Assembly (NCBI RefSeq): GCF_023008585.1
Contig: NZ_CP095390.1
Coordinates: 248,001 to 312,000, forward strand
Reading direction: 5' to 3'
DNA from: Natribaculum breve
Lineage (GTDB): Archaea; Halobacteriota; Halobacteria; Halobacteriales; Natrialbaceae
Length of the DNA: 64,000 nucleotides
Position 1 is the stretch's first letter. Each line of letters begins with the position of its first letter. The position numbers and the translations under genes were made by a program. Below the pieces are notes generated by a model. The model saw only the letters and a list, made by a program, of their open reading frames with translations, was not told the DNA's origin and searched no databases. Positions 24,542 through 33,513 of the stretch are shown here, one piece after another.

Positions 24542-25780
24542 ATGGGACTCGAGCGCGACGTCTACTACGGCTGGGTCGTCGTCGGTGCCTGTTTCGTCGG
24601 CTCGTTCGTCGTCTTCGGCGTCTCCTACTCGTTCGGCGTGTTCCTCGAGCCACTGATCGACGAGTTCGGTCTCTCCCGTGGCGTCACGTCGCTCGTGTTC
24701 TCGGTGCAGACGCTCGTGCTCTACGTCGGGGCGGCACTGCTCGGCGGACTCGCGGATCGGTACGGGGTACGACGGCTGATGGCGGTCGGCGTCGCTCTCT
24801 TCGGCGTCGGGTTGCTGTGGACGAGCCGTGCGACCTCGCCGGCGGCGCTCGTCGCCGCCTACGGCGTCGTCGCCGCGCTCGGCCTGGGGCTCGTCTACGT
24901 CGTCTCCTACGCGACGATTCCGCGGTGGTTCGGCCGCCGTCGCGGGTTCGCAAGCGGCGTCGCAACCTCCGGGCTTGGGATCGGCATGGTCGTGATCGCG
25001 CCGGTCGCGACGACCCTGATCGCCCGGCACGGCTGGCGCGAGGCCTACCTCGCGCTCGTCGGCGTGATGGTGGCCGCGCTCGCGCTGGCGACCGCCGTCG
25101 TCGCGGACAGCCCGCGCAGTCGCGGCGTCGATCCGACGCTCGAGTTTCCTCACGCCGACCCGTCGTCGCGACGGGCCACGAGAAGCTGGCGCGAGCAACT
25201 TCGAGAGGTGACAGACGTCGCGACTAGCCCCGCGTTCCTGCTCGTGTTCGCGGGCTGGATCCTGATCTTCGGGACGCTCTACGTGACGTTCGTCCATCTG
25301 GTCGCCCACGCGACCGACCTCGGGATGAGCGAACGGACCGGCGCGCTCGCACTCGCCGCGATCGGCGCGGCGACGACCGTGGCACGGCTGGCGATCGGGT
25401 TCGCGTCCGACCGCGTCGGGCGTGTGCGGACGTTCGTGACGTGTTCGGTCGGCATGAGCGTGGCGACGCTCGCGTTGCCAGCCCTCTCGAGTCCGGCCGG
25501 CCTGTTCGCGTTCGCGGTCGTCTTCGGCACCGCTTACGGCGGAAACGGCGCGTTGCTCTCGCCGCTTTCGGCCGACCTGTTCGGCACGGAGAACGCGAAC
25601 GCCGTCTTCGGACTCGTCTCGCTGTCGTTCGCCGTCTCGGGACTCGTCGCGCCGCCGCTTGCGGGACTCAGCTACGATCACCTGGGGACGTACACGCCGG
25701 CGTTCGTCACCGCGGGCGTCCTGGGACTGCTGGGTGCGGGCTGTGTCGCTGCCGCCGGCCGGCTCACACGGGACGAGTGA
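24542..25780 (+). CDS. MFS transporter (monocarboxylate/oxalate-formate antiporter-like)
   Basis: 412 aa, 12 predicted helices. Starts MGLERDVYYGWVVVGACFVG, typical of the OFA / monocarboxylate-porter-like MFS group (YYGWxV). MFS loop GGLADRYGVRRLMAVG between helices 2 and 3 and its repeat FASDRVGRVRTFVT in the second half. A cytosolic loop lies near residues 190-225. Divergent from atoE, convergent with the acyl-CoA synthetase gene (5 bp between stops). Organic acid export or import is inferred. Confidence 0.87.
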   Translation: MGLERDVYYGWVVVGACFVGSFVVFGVSYSFGVFLEPLIDEFGLSRGVTSLVFSVQTLVLYVGAALLGGLADRYGVRRLMAVGVALFGVGLLWTSRATSPAALVAAYGVVAALGLGLVYVVSYATIPRWFGRRRGFASGVATSGLGIGMVVIAPVATTLIARHGWREAYLALVGVMVAALALATAVVADSPRSRGVDPTLEFPHADPSSRRATRSWREQLREVTDVATSPAFLLVFAGWILIFGTLYVTFVHLVAHATDLGMSERTGALALAAIGAATTVARLAIGFASDRVGRVRTFVTCSVGMSVATLALPALSSPAGLFAFAVVFGTAYGGNGALLSPLSADLFGTENANAVFGLVSLSFAVSGLVAPPLAGLSYDHLGTYTPAFVTAGVLGLLGAGCVAAAGRLTRDE

Positions 25781-25785
25781 GCCGT

Positions 25786-27789
25786 CTACGTCGCTTCCTC
25801 GAGCGCCTCCAACGCTGCCGGGTTCTCGAGACTCGAGAGGTCGCCCAGGTCTTCTCCGGTGTAGGCGGCCTCGATGGCCCGGCGGATGATCTTGCCCGAC
25901 TGGGTCTTGGGGAACTCGTCGACGAAGAGGATCTCGCGCGGGCGGAACGGCTTGCCGTGTTCCTCACCGATCTGCTCGCGCAGTTCCTCGCGGAGTTCGT
26001 CGGATTCCTCTTCGCCCTCCTCCAGGATGACGTAGGCGACGACCGCGGTCCCCGTCGTGTCGTCGGGAACGCCGACGGCGGCGGCCTGGTTGACCGCCTC
26101 GTGGTCGATCAGCACGCCCTCGATCTCGGCGGGGCCGACCTTGCGGCCGGCGACGTTCAGGGCGTCGTCGGCCCGGCCGTGGAGGAACCAGAAGCCGTCC
26201 TCGTCCTTCTGGGCCCAGTCGCCGTGGTCCCACAGGTCCTCCCAGGTCGACCAGTACTCCTCTAGGTAGCGGTCGTCACCCGACCACAGCGACTTCGTCA
26301 TCGACGGGCACGAGTCGCGGGCGACGAGGTAGCCCCGCTCGTTGTCGTCTTTCACGGAGTTGCCACCGCTGTCGACGACGTCGATGTCCATCCCGAGACC
26401 TGGACCGCCGAGGGTGCAGGGTTTCAGCGGCTGGGTCGGCATCGGCATCAGGAAACAGCCACAGATCTCCGTCCCGCCGGAGATGTTGACGATCGGTGCC
26501 TCGCTCCCGCCGACGTTCTCGTAGAACCACAGCCAGGACTCGGGGTCCCACGGCTCGCCGGTCGAACCGAGAACGCGAAGCGAGGAGAGGTCGTGGCCGG
26601 AGAGCCACTCGTCACCGTGTTTGCGCAGCGCGCGGATCGCGGTGGGCGAGATGCCAAACTGGGTGATCGCGTGGCGGTCGATCATCTCCCAGAACCGGTC
26701 GGGCTGGGGGTAGTCGGGCGCACCCTCGTACATGAAGATCGTCCCACCGAAGGTGTGGTTCCCGATGAGCGTCCAGGGGCCCATCATCCAGCCGATGTCC
26801 GACACCCAGAAAAAGCGGTCGGCGGGTTTGACGTCGAAGCCGAAGTGCAGTTCCTTTGCACACTGCATCAGCGCGCCCGCGTGTGTGTGGACGATCCCCT
26901 TCGGCTTGCCCGTCGTCCCCGAGGAGTACAGCAGCATCGACTCCTGGTCCGACGGCAGGGACTTCGTCTCGTAGTCGTCGTCTCGAGACTCGACCGCATC
27001 GTCCCACCACTCGTCGCGCTCGTCGGTCCAGGGCACCTCGACGTCCGAGTCGTCGTCACCGGCACCCAGGCGGTCGAAGACGATCGTGTGCTCGACGTGA
27101 CCCGCCTCCTCGATCGCCTCGTCGGCCGCGTCCTTGAGGAAGACGGGGTCGCCCCGGCGGTAGAAGCCGTCGCCCGTAAAGAGCACCGAACACTCGCTGT
27201 CCTCGATCCGGGTCGCGGTGGCCTCGACGCCGAACCCCGAGAAGATCGGCACCGCGATCGCACCGACCTTGAAACAGCCATAGAGGATCGAGACGACCTC
27301 GGGCACCATCGGCATGTAGAGTCCGACGGTGTCGCCCGTCTCGATGCCGCGCTCCTCGAGTGCGTTCGCGACTCTGTTGGCCTGACGGTGGAGTTCGTGG
27401 TAGGTCACCTCCCGGATCTCCCCGTCTTCGCCCTCCCAGATCGTGGCGACCCTGTTGCGCGTCTCCGACTCGAGGTCGGCGTGGCGGTCGAGGACGTTGT
27501 GCGCGACGTTGATCTCGCCGCCGGGGTACCAGTCGGTGAACTGCGGGCCCTCGCTGTCGTCGCGAACGGCGTCGTACTCCTCGTAGAACTCGACGTCGAG
27601 GTAGTCGACCAGTTCGTCCCAGAACCAGTCGACGCCGCTCTCGCCGTCTCCGAGGTCTGTCGTGGTCCGTTCGATCAGCTCGTCGTAGTCGTCGATGCCG
27701 TACTCCTCCATGAACGCGTAGACGTTCGTCGACTCGACGAACTCCCGGGACGGCTCGTGGACCACCTCGTCGATCAGCTCGTGTTCCAT
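25786..27789 (-). CDS. Acyl-CoA synthetase, AMP-forming (acetyl/propionyl-CoA synthetase-like)
   Basis: 667 aa ANL-superfamily adenylating enzyme. Motifs: LLYSSGTTGKPKGIVHTH (P-loop), FWVSDIGWMMGPW, NISGGTEICGCF, WFLHGRADDALNVAGRKVGP (hinge) and the catalytic Lys in FPKTQSGKIIRRAIEAAY. Length and domain order match acetyl-/propionyl-/acetoacetyl-CoA synthetases. The ATG at 27789 is preferred to GTG four codons upstream. Activates a short-chain acid to its CoA ester; propionate is attractive given the methylmalonyl-CoA genes 1.5 kb away, but specificity is not readable. Confidence 0.9.
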   Translation of the reverse strand: MEHELIDEVVHEPSREFVESTNVYAFMEEYGIDDYDELIERTTTDLGDGESGVDWFWDELVDYLDVEFYEEYDAVRDDSEGPQFTDWYPGGEINVAHNVLDRHADLESETRNRVATIWEGEDGEIREVTYHELHRQANRVANALEERGIETGDTVGLYMPMVPEVVSILYGCFKVGAIAVPIFSGFGVEATATRIEDSECSVLFTGDGFYRRGDPVFLKDAADEAIEEAGHVEHTIVFDRLGAGDDDSDVEVPWTDERDEWWDDAVESRDDDYETKSLPSDQESMLLYSSGTTGKPKGIVHTHAGALMQCAKELHFGFDVKPADRFFWVSDIGWMMGPWTLIGNHTFGGTIFMYEGAPDYPQPDRFWEMIDRHAITQFGISPTAIRALRKHGDEWLSGHDLSSLRVLGSTGEPWDPESWLWFYENVGGSEAPIVNISGGTEICGCFLMPMPTQPLKPCTLGGPGLGMDIDVVDSGGNSVKDDNERGYLVARDSCPSMTKSLWSGDDRYLEEYWSTWEDLWDHGDWAQKDEDGFWFLHGRADDALNVAGRKVGPAEIEGVLIDHEAVNQAAAVGVPDDTTGTAVVAYVILEEGEEESDELREELREQIGEEHGKPFRPREILFVDEFPKTQSGKIIRRAIEAAYTGEDLGDLSSLENPAALEALEEAT

Positions 27790-27970
27790 GGTCACTGCCA
27801 CGTTTTACCCTCACACACAAAGAACGTTCCGTCCGGCGATCACGCGCGGTCGGCCGATCGGACGCCACCGCTCGAGTTCGTTCCGAAAGCGTCGCCGTCC
27901 CGGCGTGCGGTAGTTCTCGCGCTGTTTCGTCCCACAAACGCTTTTGGCCGCGGATCACCTACCTCGAATC

Positions 27971-28555
27971 ATGTACGTGCGGGACGCGAAAAACAGAGAG
28001 GAGGTCTGGCTTCTCGAGCAGATCGAGGCGATGGGGCTCGACGACACGGCGTTCCGCTCGCGCGACTACGTCGTCGCGATCGACGAAGACTCCGGTACGA
28101 AGGCGGGCTTCGGCCGCATTCGCATCCACAAAGTCGACGACGGCGACGACGTCTGCGAGTTGACGAGCATCGGCGTCCTCGAGAACTGGCGCGGCCAGGG
28201 CGTCGGCGCACACGTCGTCGAACGCTTGCTCGAGTACGCCGGCGACGAGGGGTTCGAGCACGTCTACGCCCTCACGAGCGAGACGCGGTACCTCGCGCAG
28301 TTCGGCTTCCGGCGCATCGACGAGTCACAGCTGCCGGACCCGCTTTCCGAACGACTCGAGGAGAAACGCGAGCGGACGGATCCGGAGGCGGTCCCCGCTC
28401 GCATCGAGGTGGGACGGTTCCGGATGCCCGAGCAGCTCCGCGAGGCGTTCAAACGGGCGAGCGAGCACGACGAGGCGGAAGACGACGACGAGACGCCCGA
28501 GGATTTCGGGATCGATCCAGAGACGGCGACTTACAAGTACGACACCGGCCGGTAG
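27971..28555 (+). CDS. GNAT family N-acetyltransferase
   Basis: 194 aa. GNAT core at residues about 5-120: SIGVLENWRGQGVGAHVVERLLEYA (acetyl-CoA loop QGVGAH) and VYALTSETRYLAQFGFRRID. The C-terminal 80 residues are charged (EKRERTDPEAVPARIEVGRF) and end with an acidic stretch EHDEAEDDDETPED, an extension common in haloarchaeal members. Acceptor unknown. Divergent from the acyl-CoA synthetase; protein or CoA-synthetase acetylation is possible but unproven. Confidence 0.85.
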   Translation: MYVRDAKNREEVWLLEQIEAMGLDDTAFRSRDYVVAIDEDSGTKAGFGRIRIHKVDDGDDVCELTSIGVLENWRGQGVGAHVVERLLEYAGDEGFEHVYALTSETRYLAQFGFRRIDESQLPDPLSERLEEKRERTDPEAVPARIEVGRFRMPEQLREAFKRASEHDEAEDDDETPEDFGIDPETATYKYDTGR

Positions 28556-28558
28556 CCG

Positions 28559-28789
28559 TCACCGCCTGCCGTCAGCCGACCGGTCGCCGACCCCGGCTCG
28601 GAACGCGATCCAGCCGAGCACGGTGAAAAAGAGGATCGGCGGCAGGATCGCGAACGCCCACAGCGGGTCCATCCCCCAGCCGAGCAGCGTCACGAGATTC
28701 ACGAGGGCGACGGCGAGAAACGGCGAGACGAAAAGCGCCGCTCGTCGACGGTTCGTCGTCTCACCGTCGTTCGGCAGCGGCGCGGTCAC
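28559..28789 (-). CDS. Small membrane protein, two helices
   Basis: About 76 aa from a GTG start (VTAPLPNDGETTNRRRAAL); a TTG nine codons upstream at 28816 is an alternative. Two hydrophobic segments: LFVSPFLAVALVNLVTLLG and LWAFAILPPILFFTVLGWIAF. The stop lies 3 bp from the GNAT stop (convergent). No family recognised; function unknown. Confidence 0.65.
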   Translation of the reverse strand: MTAPLPNDGETTNRRRAALFVSPFLAVALVNLVTLLGWGMDPLWAFAILPPILFFTVLGWIAFRAGVGDRSADGRR

Positions 28790-28845
28790 GTCTCTTCCGT
28801 CGACGGACAAACGCAAAAACGTCCGGGCACGTACTGGTGACTGTC

Positions 28846-29169
28846 GTGACCGACGATAGCTCCACGGCCGACGACTCGAAGGCCGACGACTCGAGCGACG
28901 ACCGCGTGCGCGTCTGGCTCGTCGAGCGCACGTACTCCGACGACGAACTCAACATCGTCATCCTCGTCTACGCGACCGAGGACGGCGAGCGCTACCACCG
29001 CCGCGAACGCGCGCTTACGAGTTTCACTGGGGCGACGCGGGAGACGAAAGCGAGTCTGCTCGTCCCACGCAACTCGCTCGGTACCGTCGACGACCCCGAG
29101 ACGCGAGCGCAGTACGCCGCCGAAGCCTCGAGGGTGGCGGCGAAACACGACCCCGAGGACGCGATCTGA
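28846..29169 (+). CDS. Conserved haloarchaeal protein, paralogue of the gene at 16070
   Basis: 107 aa from GTG 28846 (another GTG at 28837 is in frame). Start chosen so that MTDDSS aligns with MTDASA of the paralogue. Shares [38 protein letters not shown] and [18 protein letters not shown] with it; the acidic N-terminal tail differs. No known domain; likely a small alpha/beta regulator. Confidence 0.75.
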   Translation: MTDDSSTADDSKADDSSDDRVRVWLVERTYSDDELNIVILVYATEDGERYHRRERALTSFTGATRETKASLLVPRNSLGTVDDPETRAQYAAEASRVAAKHDPEDAI

Positions 29170-29282
29170 TCGCCTCCTCGAAGGTGAAAATATTTCTTCG
29201 ATACGTAGTTGCACTCTCCCGGAATCGCAGGATAGCGGGTGCTCGACAACGTTTAAAATGGCCGGGACCTTCGCTTTCGATA

Positions 29283-30965
29283 ATGTTCGATTCCGACGAG
29301 CTCGAGGAAATCCGCGAGGGGAAAGAGGAGTGGGAACGCGAGCAAGTCGAGCCGGTCGTCGAACGCTTCGGCGAGCGCAAGGAGACGTTCACGACTGACA
29401 CGGGCGGTCAGGAGGTCGATCGGCTCTACACGCCGGCGGACGTAGAAGACGTCGGTTACCAGGAAGACCTCGGGTTTCCCGGCGAGGAGCCGTACACCCG
29501 CGGGGTGTACTCGACGGGCTACCGCGGCCGGCTGTGGACGATGCGCCAGTACGCCGGCTTCTCGACGCCCGAAGACACCAACGAGCGCTACCACTACCTG
29601 CTCGACCAGGGCCAGACCGGCCTCTCGATGGCCTTCGACCTGCCGACCCAGATGGGCTACGACTCCGACGCCGACATGTCTGCGGGTGAGGTCGGCCGCG
29701 CTGGCGTCGCGATCGACTCGCTCGAGGACATGGAGACCGTCTTCGACGGCATCCCCCTCGACGAGGTGTCGACGTCGATGACGATCAACGCGCCCGCGTC
29801 CGTCTTACTCGCGATGTACATCGCCGTCGGCGACCGCCAGGGAGTCGACCGCGAGGAACTGCGCGGGACGATCCAGAACGACCTGCTCAAGGAGTACATC
29901 GCCCGTAACACCTACATCTACCCGCCGGAGCCGTCGATGCGGATCATCACGGACATCTTCGAGTTCTGCGCCGAGGAGACGCCGAAGTTCAACACGATCT
30001 CGATCTCGGGCTATCACATCCGCGAGGCCGGTTCGACCGCAGCCCAGGAACTCGCCTTCACGCTCGGCAACGGCATCGAGTACGTCGAGGCTGCAATCGA
30101 CGCCGGACTCGACGTCGACGACTTCGCCCCGCAGCTGTCTTTCTTCTTCAACGGCCACAACAACATCTTCGAGGAGGTCGCGAAGTTCCGCGCCGCCCGT
30201 CGGATGTGGCACGACATCATGGACGAGCGCTTCGACGCCGACGACCCGAAGTCGAAGCAACTCAAGTTCCACACCCAGACCGCCGGCTCGACGCTGACCG
30301 CCCAGCAGATCGAGAACAACGTCGTCCGCGTCGCCTACCAGGCGCTCGCCGCGGTCCTCGGCGGCACCCAGAGCCTGCACACCAACGGCAAAGACGAGGC
30401 GCTCGCCCTGCCGACCGAAGAGTCCGTCCGTACCGCCTTGCGAACCCAGCAGATCCTCGCCCACGAGTCCGGCGCGGCCGACACCATCGACCCGCTTGCC
30501 GGCAGCTACTACGTCGAGAGCCTCACCGACGAGGTCGAACAGGAGGCCTACGACCTCCTCGAGCAGGTCGACGAGAAAGGCGGCATGCTCGAGGCCGTCG
30601 AACAGCAGTGGGTCCAGCGCCAGATCCAGGACACCGCCTTCGACCGCCAGCGCGAGATCGAGGAAAAAGAGCGGATCATCGTCGGCGTCAACGAGTTCGA
30701 GGTCGACGAGGAACCGGAGATGGACATCGAGGAAGTCACCGAGGAGGACGAACAGCGCCAGATCGACCGCCTCGAGTCCGTCCGGGCGGACCGCGACAGC
30801 GAAGAGGCCGAGGCGAAACTCGAGGCGCTGCGCGAGGCGGCCCGCGGCGACGACAACCTCATGCCGCACATCGTCGACGCGGTGAAGGCGTACGCGACCG
30901 TCGGCGAGATCTGTAACGTCCTGCGCGAGGAGTTCGGCGAGTACCAGCCGGGCAGCGCGATCTGA
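29283..30965 (+). CDS. mcmA: Methylmalonyl-CoA mutase, large (catalytic) subunit
   Basis: 560 aa (beta/alpha)8 barrel subunit interconverting methylmalonyl-CoA and succinyl-CoA. Seen: [77 protein letters not shown] and [20 protein letters not shown], then [15 protein letters not shown]. The B12-binding domain is absent, as in archaea where it is a separate small subunit. The ATG follows GTTTAAAATG by about 27 nt (leaderless). The epimerase gene lies 0.7 kb downstream. Confidence 0.95.
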   Translation: MFDSDELEEIREGKEEWEREQVEPVVERFGERKETFTTDTGGQEVDRLYTPADVEDVGYQEDLGFPGEEPYTRGVYSTGYRGRLWTMRQYAGFSTPEDTNERYHYLLDQGQTGLSMAFDLPTQMGYDSDADMSAGEVGRAGVAIDSLEDMETVFDGIPLDEVSTSMTINAPASVLLAMYIAVGDRQGVDREELRGTIQNDLLKEYIARNTYIYPPEPSMRIITDIFEFCAEETPKFNTISISGYHIREAGSTAAQELAFTLGNGIEYVEAAIDAGLDVDDFAPQLSFFFNGHNNIFEEVAKFRAARRMWHDIMDERFDADDPKSKQLKFHTQTAGSTLTAQQIENNVVRVAYQALAAVLGGTQSLHTNGKDEALALPTEESVRTALRTQQILAHESGAADTIDPLAGSYYVESLTDEVEQEAYDLLEQVDEKGGMLEAVEQQWVQRQIQDTAFDRQREIEEKERIIVGVNEFEVDEEPEMDIEEVTEEDEQRQIDRLESVRADRDSEEAEAKLEALREAARGDDNLMPHIVDAVKAYATVGEICNVLREEFGEYQPGSAI

Positions 30966-31134
30966 CGGTCGATCGACCGGCGACGGCCCGTCTCCGGCGT
31001 CGACTCGAGTAGTCGTCGATTTTCTCTCCGAGCGACGGCGAACGTCGCTCCGAGCGGCGCAAGCAGGTGACGGCGAGTGATTTCCGCCGTGGCCACAAGC
31101 GTAATTACACGAACGTTCCCAGACTACGACAACA

Positions 31135-31533
31135 ATGTACAATATCGAACAAACCCGCTTCGGCTATCAGATCACGTTCGCGGGAAATATGGACGAGGCC
31201 GAACTCCGCGAGTGGATCGCGGATTCCCGTTCGGTACTCGAGTCGTCGCCGGAGACGTTCGGCATCCTCGTCGACATGCGAGAGCTTCGGCTGCTCGACG
31301 ACGACGAACAGGAGCTGATGCGGGAGGGCCAGCAGCTCTACAGGAAAGCGGGGATGGTCCGGTCTGCCGTCATCCTCGAGTCGGCGGTGTTGACCCTGCA
31401 GTTCCAGCGCCTCGCCAAGGAATCCGGTATCTACGACTGGGAACGGTACATCAACGCGAGCGACGAGCCGAACTGGCGGGAACACGCCGAGGAGTGGTTG
31501 ATCGAGGGCGTCGATCCCGATTACCGCCGGTAG
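31135..31533 (+). CDS. SpoIIAA/STAS-like protein
   Basis: 132 aa. Early beta strands FGYQITFAGNMDEAELREWI, then PETFGILVDMRELRLLDDDE, with a helical C-terminal half (SAVILESAVLTLQFQRLAKE, YINASDEPNWREHAEEWL) resemble SpoIIAA-like / STAS folds. No phosphorylatable Ser motif of anti-sigma antagonists is obvious. It lies between the mutase and epimerase genes on the same strand but with its own upstream region. Role unknown. Confidence 0.7.
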   Translation: MYNIEQTRFGYQITFAGNMDEAELREWIADSRSVLESSPETFGILVDMRELRLLDDDEQELMREGQQLYRKAGMVRSAVILESAVLTLQFQRLAKESGIYDWERYINASDEPNWREHAEEWLIEGVDPDYRR

Positions 31534-31578
31534 TCGGCGGAGCGACGCAGCCGTACAGGACACGGTGCCTGGTGGCGT

Positions 31579-31646
31579 CCCAAGTCTGAACTGCAGGGTC
31601 GAATCCGACGGTGCGAGCCGATTCGACCCTGCAGTCGACACTTGGG
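31579..31646. repeat. Long inverted repeat, 27-bp arms
   Basis: The left arm (31579-31605) begins CCCAAGTCTGAACTGCAGGG and the right arm (31620-31646) ends CTGCAGTCGACACTTGGG; 24 of 27 positions pair around a 14-nt loop. It lies between the STAS-like and epimerase genes. Its sequence differs from families A-C. It could be a terminator or a miniature element. Confidence 0.65.
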
Positions 31647-31701
31647 AGAGTACTAGCCAAGAGCACAAGAATAACGCCCCATCGCCGCACACGTCGAACC
31701 G

Positions 31702-32085
31702 ATGCACTTCGATCACGCAGGCGTCGCGACCGACGACGCAGCGACACTCGCCGAACTGTTCTCCGACCTCTTCGGACTCGAGATCGCCCACGAGGAGGAG
31801 TTCGACGGGATGCGCGTCGTCTTCCTCGACACCGGCAACGGCTACGTCGAACTGCTCGAGCCCCTCGGGGACGGCACCATCGCCCGGTACCTCGAGAACA
31901 ACGGCTCCGGCATCCACCACCTCGCGCTGGCGACCGACGACATCGAGGGTGCACTCGAACGGGCGCGAGAGCTGGGCGTCGAACTGGTCGACGAAGAGCC
32001 CCGTCCAGGCGCGTGGGGCCACACCGTCGCGTTCTTGCACCCGAAGTCGACGGGCGGTATCCTGGTGGAGTTCGTCGAGCACTGA
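31702..32085 (+). CDS. mce: Methylmalonyl-CoA epimerase
   Basis: 127 aa vicinal-oxygen-chelate fold. Starts MHFDHAGVATDDAATLAELF (first metal His in FDHAG) with GYVELLEPLGDGTIARYLE, GSGIHHLALATDDIEGALER (second His pair) and GGILVEFVEH (metal Glu), in the order of methylmalonyl-CoA epimerases. Converts S- to R-methylmalonyl-CoA ahead of the mutase encoded 0.7 kb upstream; with the acyl-CoA synthetase it outlines propionate-to-succinyl-CoA conversion. Confidence 0.92.
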   Translation: MHFDHAGVATDDAATLAELFSDLFGLEIAHEEEFDGMRVVFLDTGNGYVELLEPLGDGTIARYLENNGSGIHHLALATDDIEGALERARELGVELVDEEPRPGAWGHTVAFLHPKSTGGILVEFVEH

Positions 32086-32125
32086 CGGCCGGCGACGGCG
32101 CGAGTCGCCACCCGTTTTCGCTGCC

Positions 32126-32140
32126 GTTCGTCCGGCAGTA
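32126..32140. repeat. Solo family A end next to a stop codon
   Basis: GTTCGTCCGGCAGTA matches the right end of family A (GTTGTCCGGCAGTA at 13551-13564) and is followed at once by the TCA stop of the minus-strand lipoprotein gene, as at 13565. No matching left end was found, so this is a remnant or a solo end. Confidence 0.45.
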
Positions 32141-32647
32141 TCAGTTGCAGTCGGTCCCCGTTTTCGACCGCGAGTGCGACTCGAGGCCGCCAGTTCGGAG
32201 AACGATCACCGTCTCGGCGTGACCACAGTCGGCCGGCGACCGCTCGAGGTTGGTCATCGTGGTCGAGCCGCCGGACTCGACGATCAACTCGTGGCGTCCT
32301 CCAGCGACCAGGGCGACCTCGAGGTAGGCGTCGGCCGGCACGTCCAGTGATTTCTCGAGGGCGGTCTCGTCGTTCCGGCGAACCGTCAGCGAGAGCGAGC
32401 GTTCCTCGTCGCCGGCGTTCCAGATCGTGGCGACGTGTGGGTTGCGCCCGCCGTCGCCGACCTCGTAGCGTTCGATCGGGTCGTCGTCGCTCGAGTCGAC
32501 TTCGGGCGGCGTCTCGCGTTCGCCGTTTCCGGACGGTCCAGCGTCGTCCCCGGACGATCCGGCGTCGACGACCGTCCCGAGACAGCCGGCGAGTCCACCG
32601 AGTGCGACGACGCCGCCGACGCGAGCGAGCAGGTCGCGACGTTTCAT
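32141..32647 (-). CDS. Tat-exported lipoprotein of unknown function
   Basis: 168 aa. Tat motif KRRDLLARVG and lipobox LAGC at about residue 22. A Ser/Asp/Gly linker (SSGDDAGPSGNGERETPPEV) leads to a beta-rich domain (HVATIWNAGDEERSLSLTVRR, ADAYLEVALVAGGRHELIVE). ATG 32647 is chosen over GTG two codons upstream. No domain recognised; probably a surface-anchored immunoglobulin-like fold. Confidence 0.75.
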   Translation of the reverse strand: MKRRDLLARVGGVVALGGLAGCLGTVVDAGSSGDDAGPSGNGERETPPEVDSSDDDPIERYEVGDGGRNPHVATIWNAGDEERSLSLTVRRNDETALEKSLDVPADAYLEVALVAGGRHELIVESGGSTTMTNLERSPADCGHAETVIVLRTGGLESHSRSKTGTDCN

Positions 32648-32684
32648 ATTCACGCCGACAATACCGAGGCGTAAATGTTATTTT

Positions 32685-33512
32685 TCAGTCGACGACGACG
32701 GTCTCGGTCGCCGATACGTTCGCGTCCGCTCGCAGCGAGCGGTCGAGCCACTCGAGGACGGCCTCGGTCAGTCGGTCTCGAGCCGTTCGGTCGTCGATCG
32801 TCGCGGGATCGTCGCCGCGCTGGTCGCCGTAGGCACCGAACTGGGCGTGGTTCATGCCAGCGATTTCGACGACCCTGGCGTTCTGACCGAGCAGTTCGCG
32901 GTTCGCGCGCTCGGTTTCGCGGTCGATCACGCCGTCGGCGGTCCCCTGCACCGAGAGGACGGGAACGCCGCTGCCCCGGAGGTCGTCGCCGTCGTCGCAG
33001 TACGCCGCGAGCAAGAGGAGACCGTCGGCCCGATCGGGGTTCTCGGAGGCGTACCGACAGGCCATCGAACCGCCCAGCGAGTGCCCGCCGACGATCCAGC
33101 GGTCGACGCTCGGATAGTCGGCCATCGTCTCGTCGGCGGCGTCGACGTCGAGGACGGCGAGGTTCAGCGGCATCTCGGGCACGACGAGTACGACGTCGCG
33201 CTCGGCGACGACCGGGGCGAGCGTCCACGCGTAGCTCTCGGGGTCGACCCTGGCCCCCGGGTAGACGACGATCCCGATCGTCTCGTCGGTAACTGGACCG
33301 CCAGAGAGGATCACGTCCCCGCCCGCCCGCTCGAGTCGGACGTCCTCGCGGGCGTCGATCGCCTCGAGTCGGTCTGGATCGCCGCGGTACGGCGTCTCGA
33401 GGTAGACGACGCCACCGACGACGGCGAGGACGACGAGGACGGCGAGGACGGCGAGCGCGATGGCTCGTCGCCGGCGGGAAACGGCGGCGACTGCCGTGTC
33501 GACGGACGGCAT
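32685..33512 (-). CDS. Alpha/beta hydrolase, membrane-anchored
   Basis: 275 aa. One N-terminal transmembrane anchor (AIALAVLAVLVVLAVVGGVV) then an alpha/beta hydrolase domain: nucleophile elbow WIVGGHSLGGSMACRYA with Ser, an Asp in LSVQGTADGVIDR and His in IAGMNHAQFGAYGD, a plausible triad. Resembles the YqiA/dienelactone-hydrolase-like group found in haloarchaea. One base separates its start from the upstream flavin reductase stop, so they are cotranscribed. Substrate unknown. Confidence 0.84.
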   Translation of the reverse strand: MPSVDTAVAAVSRRRRAIALAVLAVLVVLAVVGGVVYLETPYRGDPDRLEAIDAREDVRLERAGGDVILSGGPVTDETIGIVVYPGARVDPESYAWTLAPVVAERDVVLVVPEMPLNLAVLDVDAADETMADYPSVDRWIVGGHSLGGSMACRYASENPDRADGLLLLAAYCDDGDDLRGSGVPVLSVQGTADGVIDRETERANRELLGQNARVVEIAGMNHAQFGAYGDQRGDDPATIDDRTARDRLTEAVLEWLDRSLRADANVSATETVVVD

Positions 33513-33513
33513 G

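Noticed and set aside
22984..25227. 747-codon plus-strand frame across the atoE region and into the MFS gene
   Set aside because: Arg/Asp-rich composition without domains; both underlying genes are clear AtoE and MFS proteins in other frames.
26593..28626. 677-codon plus-strand frame opposite the acyl-CoA synthetase
   Set aside because: The minus strand carries the ANL motifs; the plus frame also runs across the divergent GNAT gene in the wrong frame.
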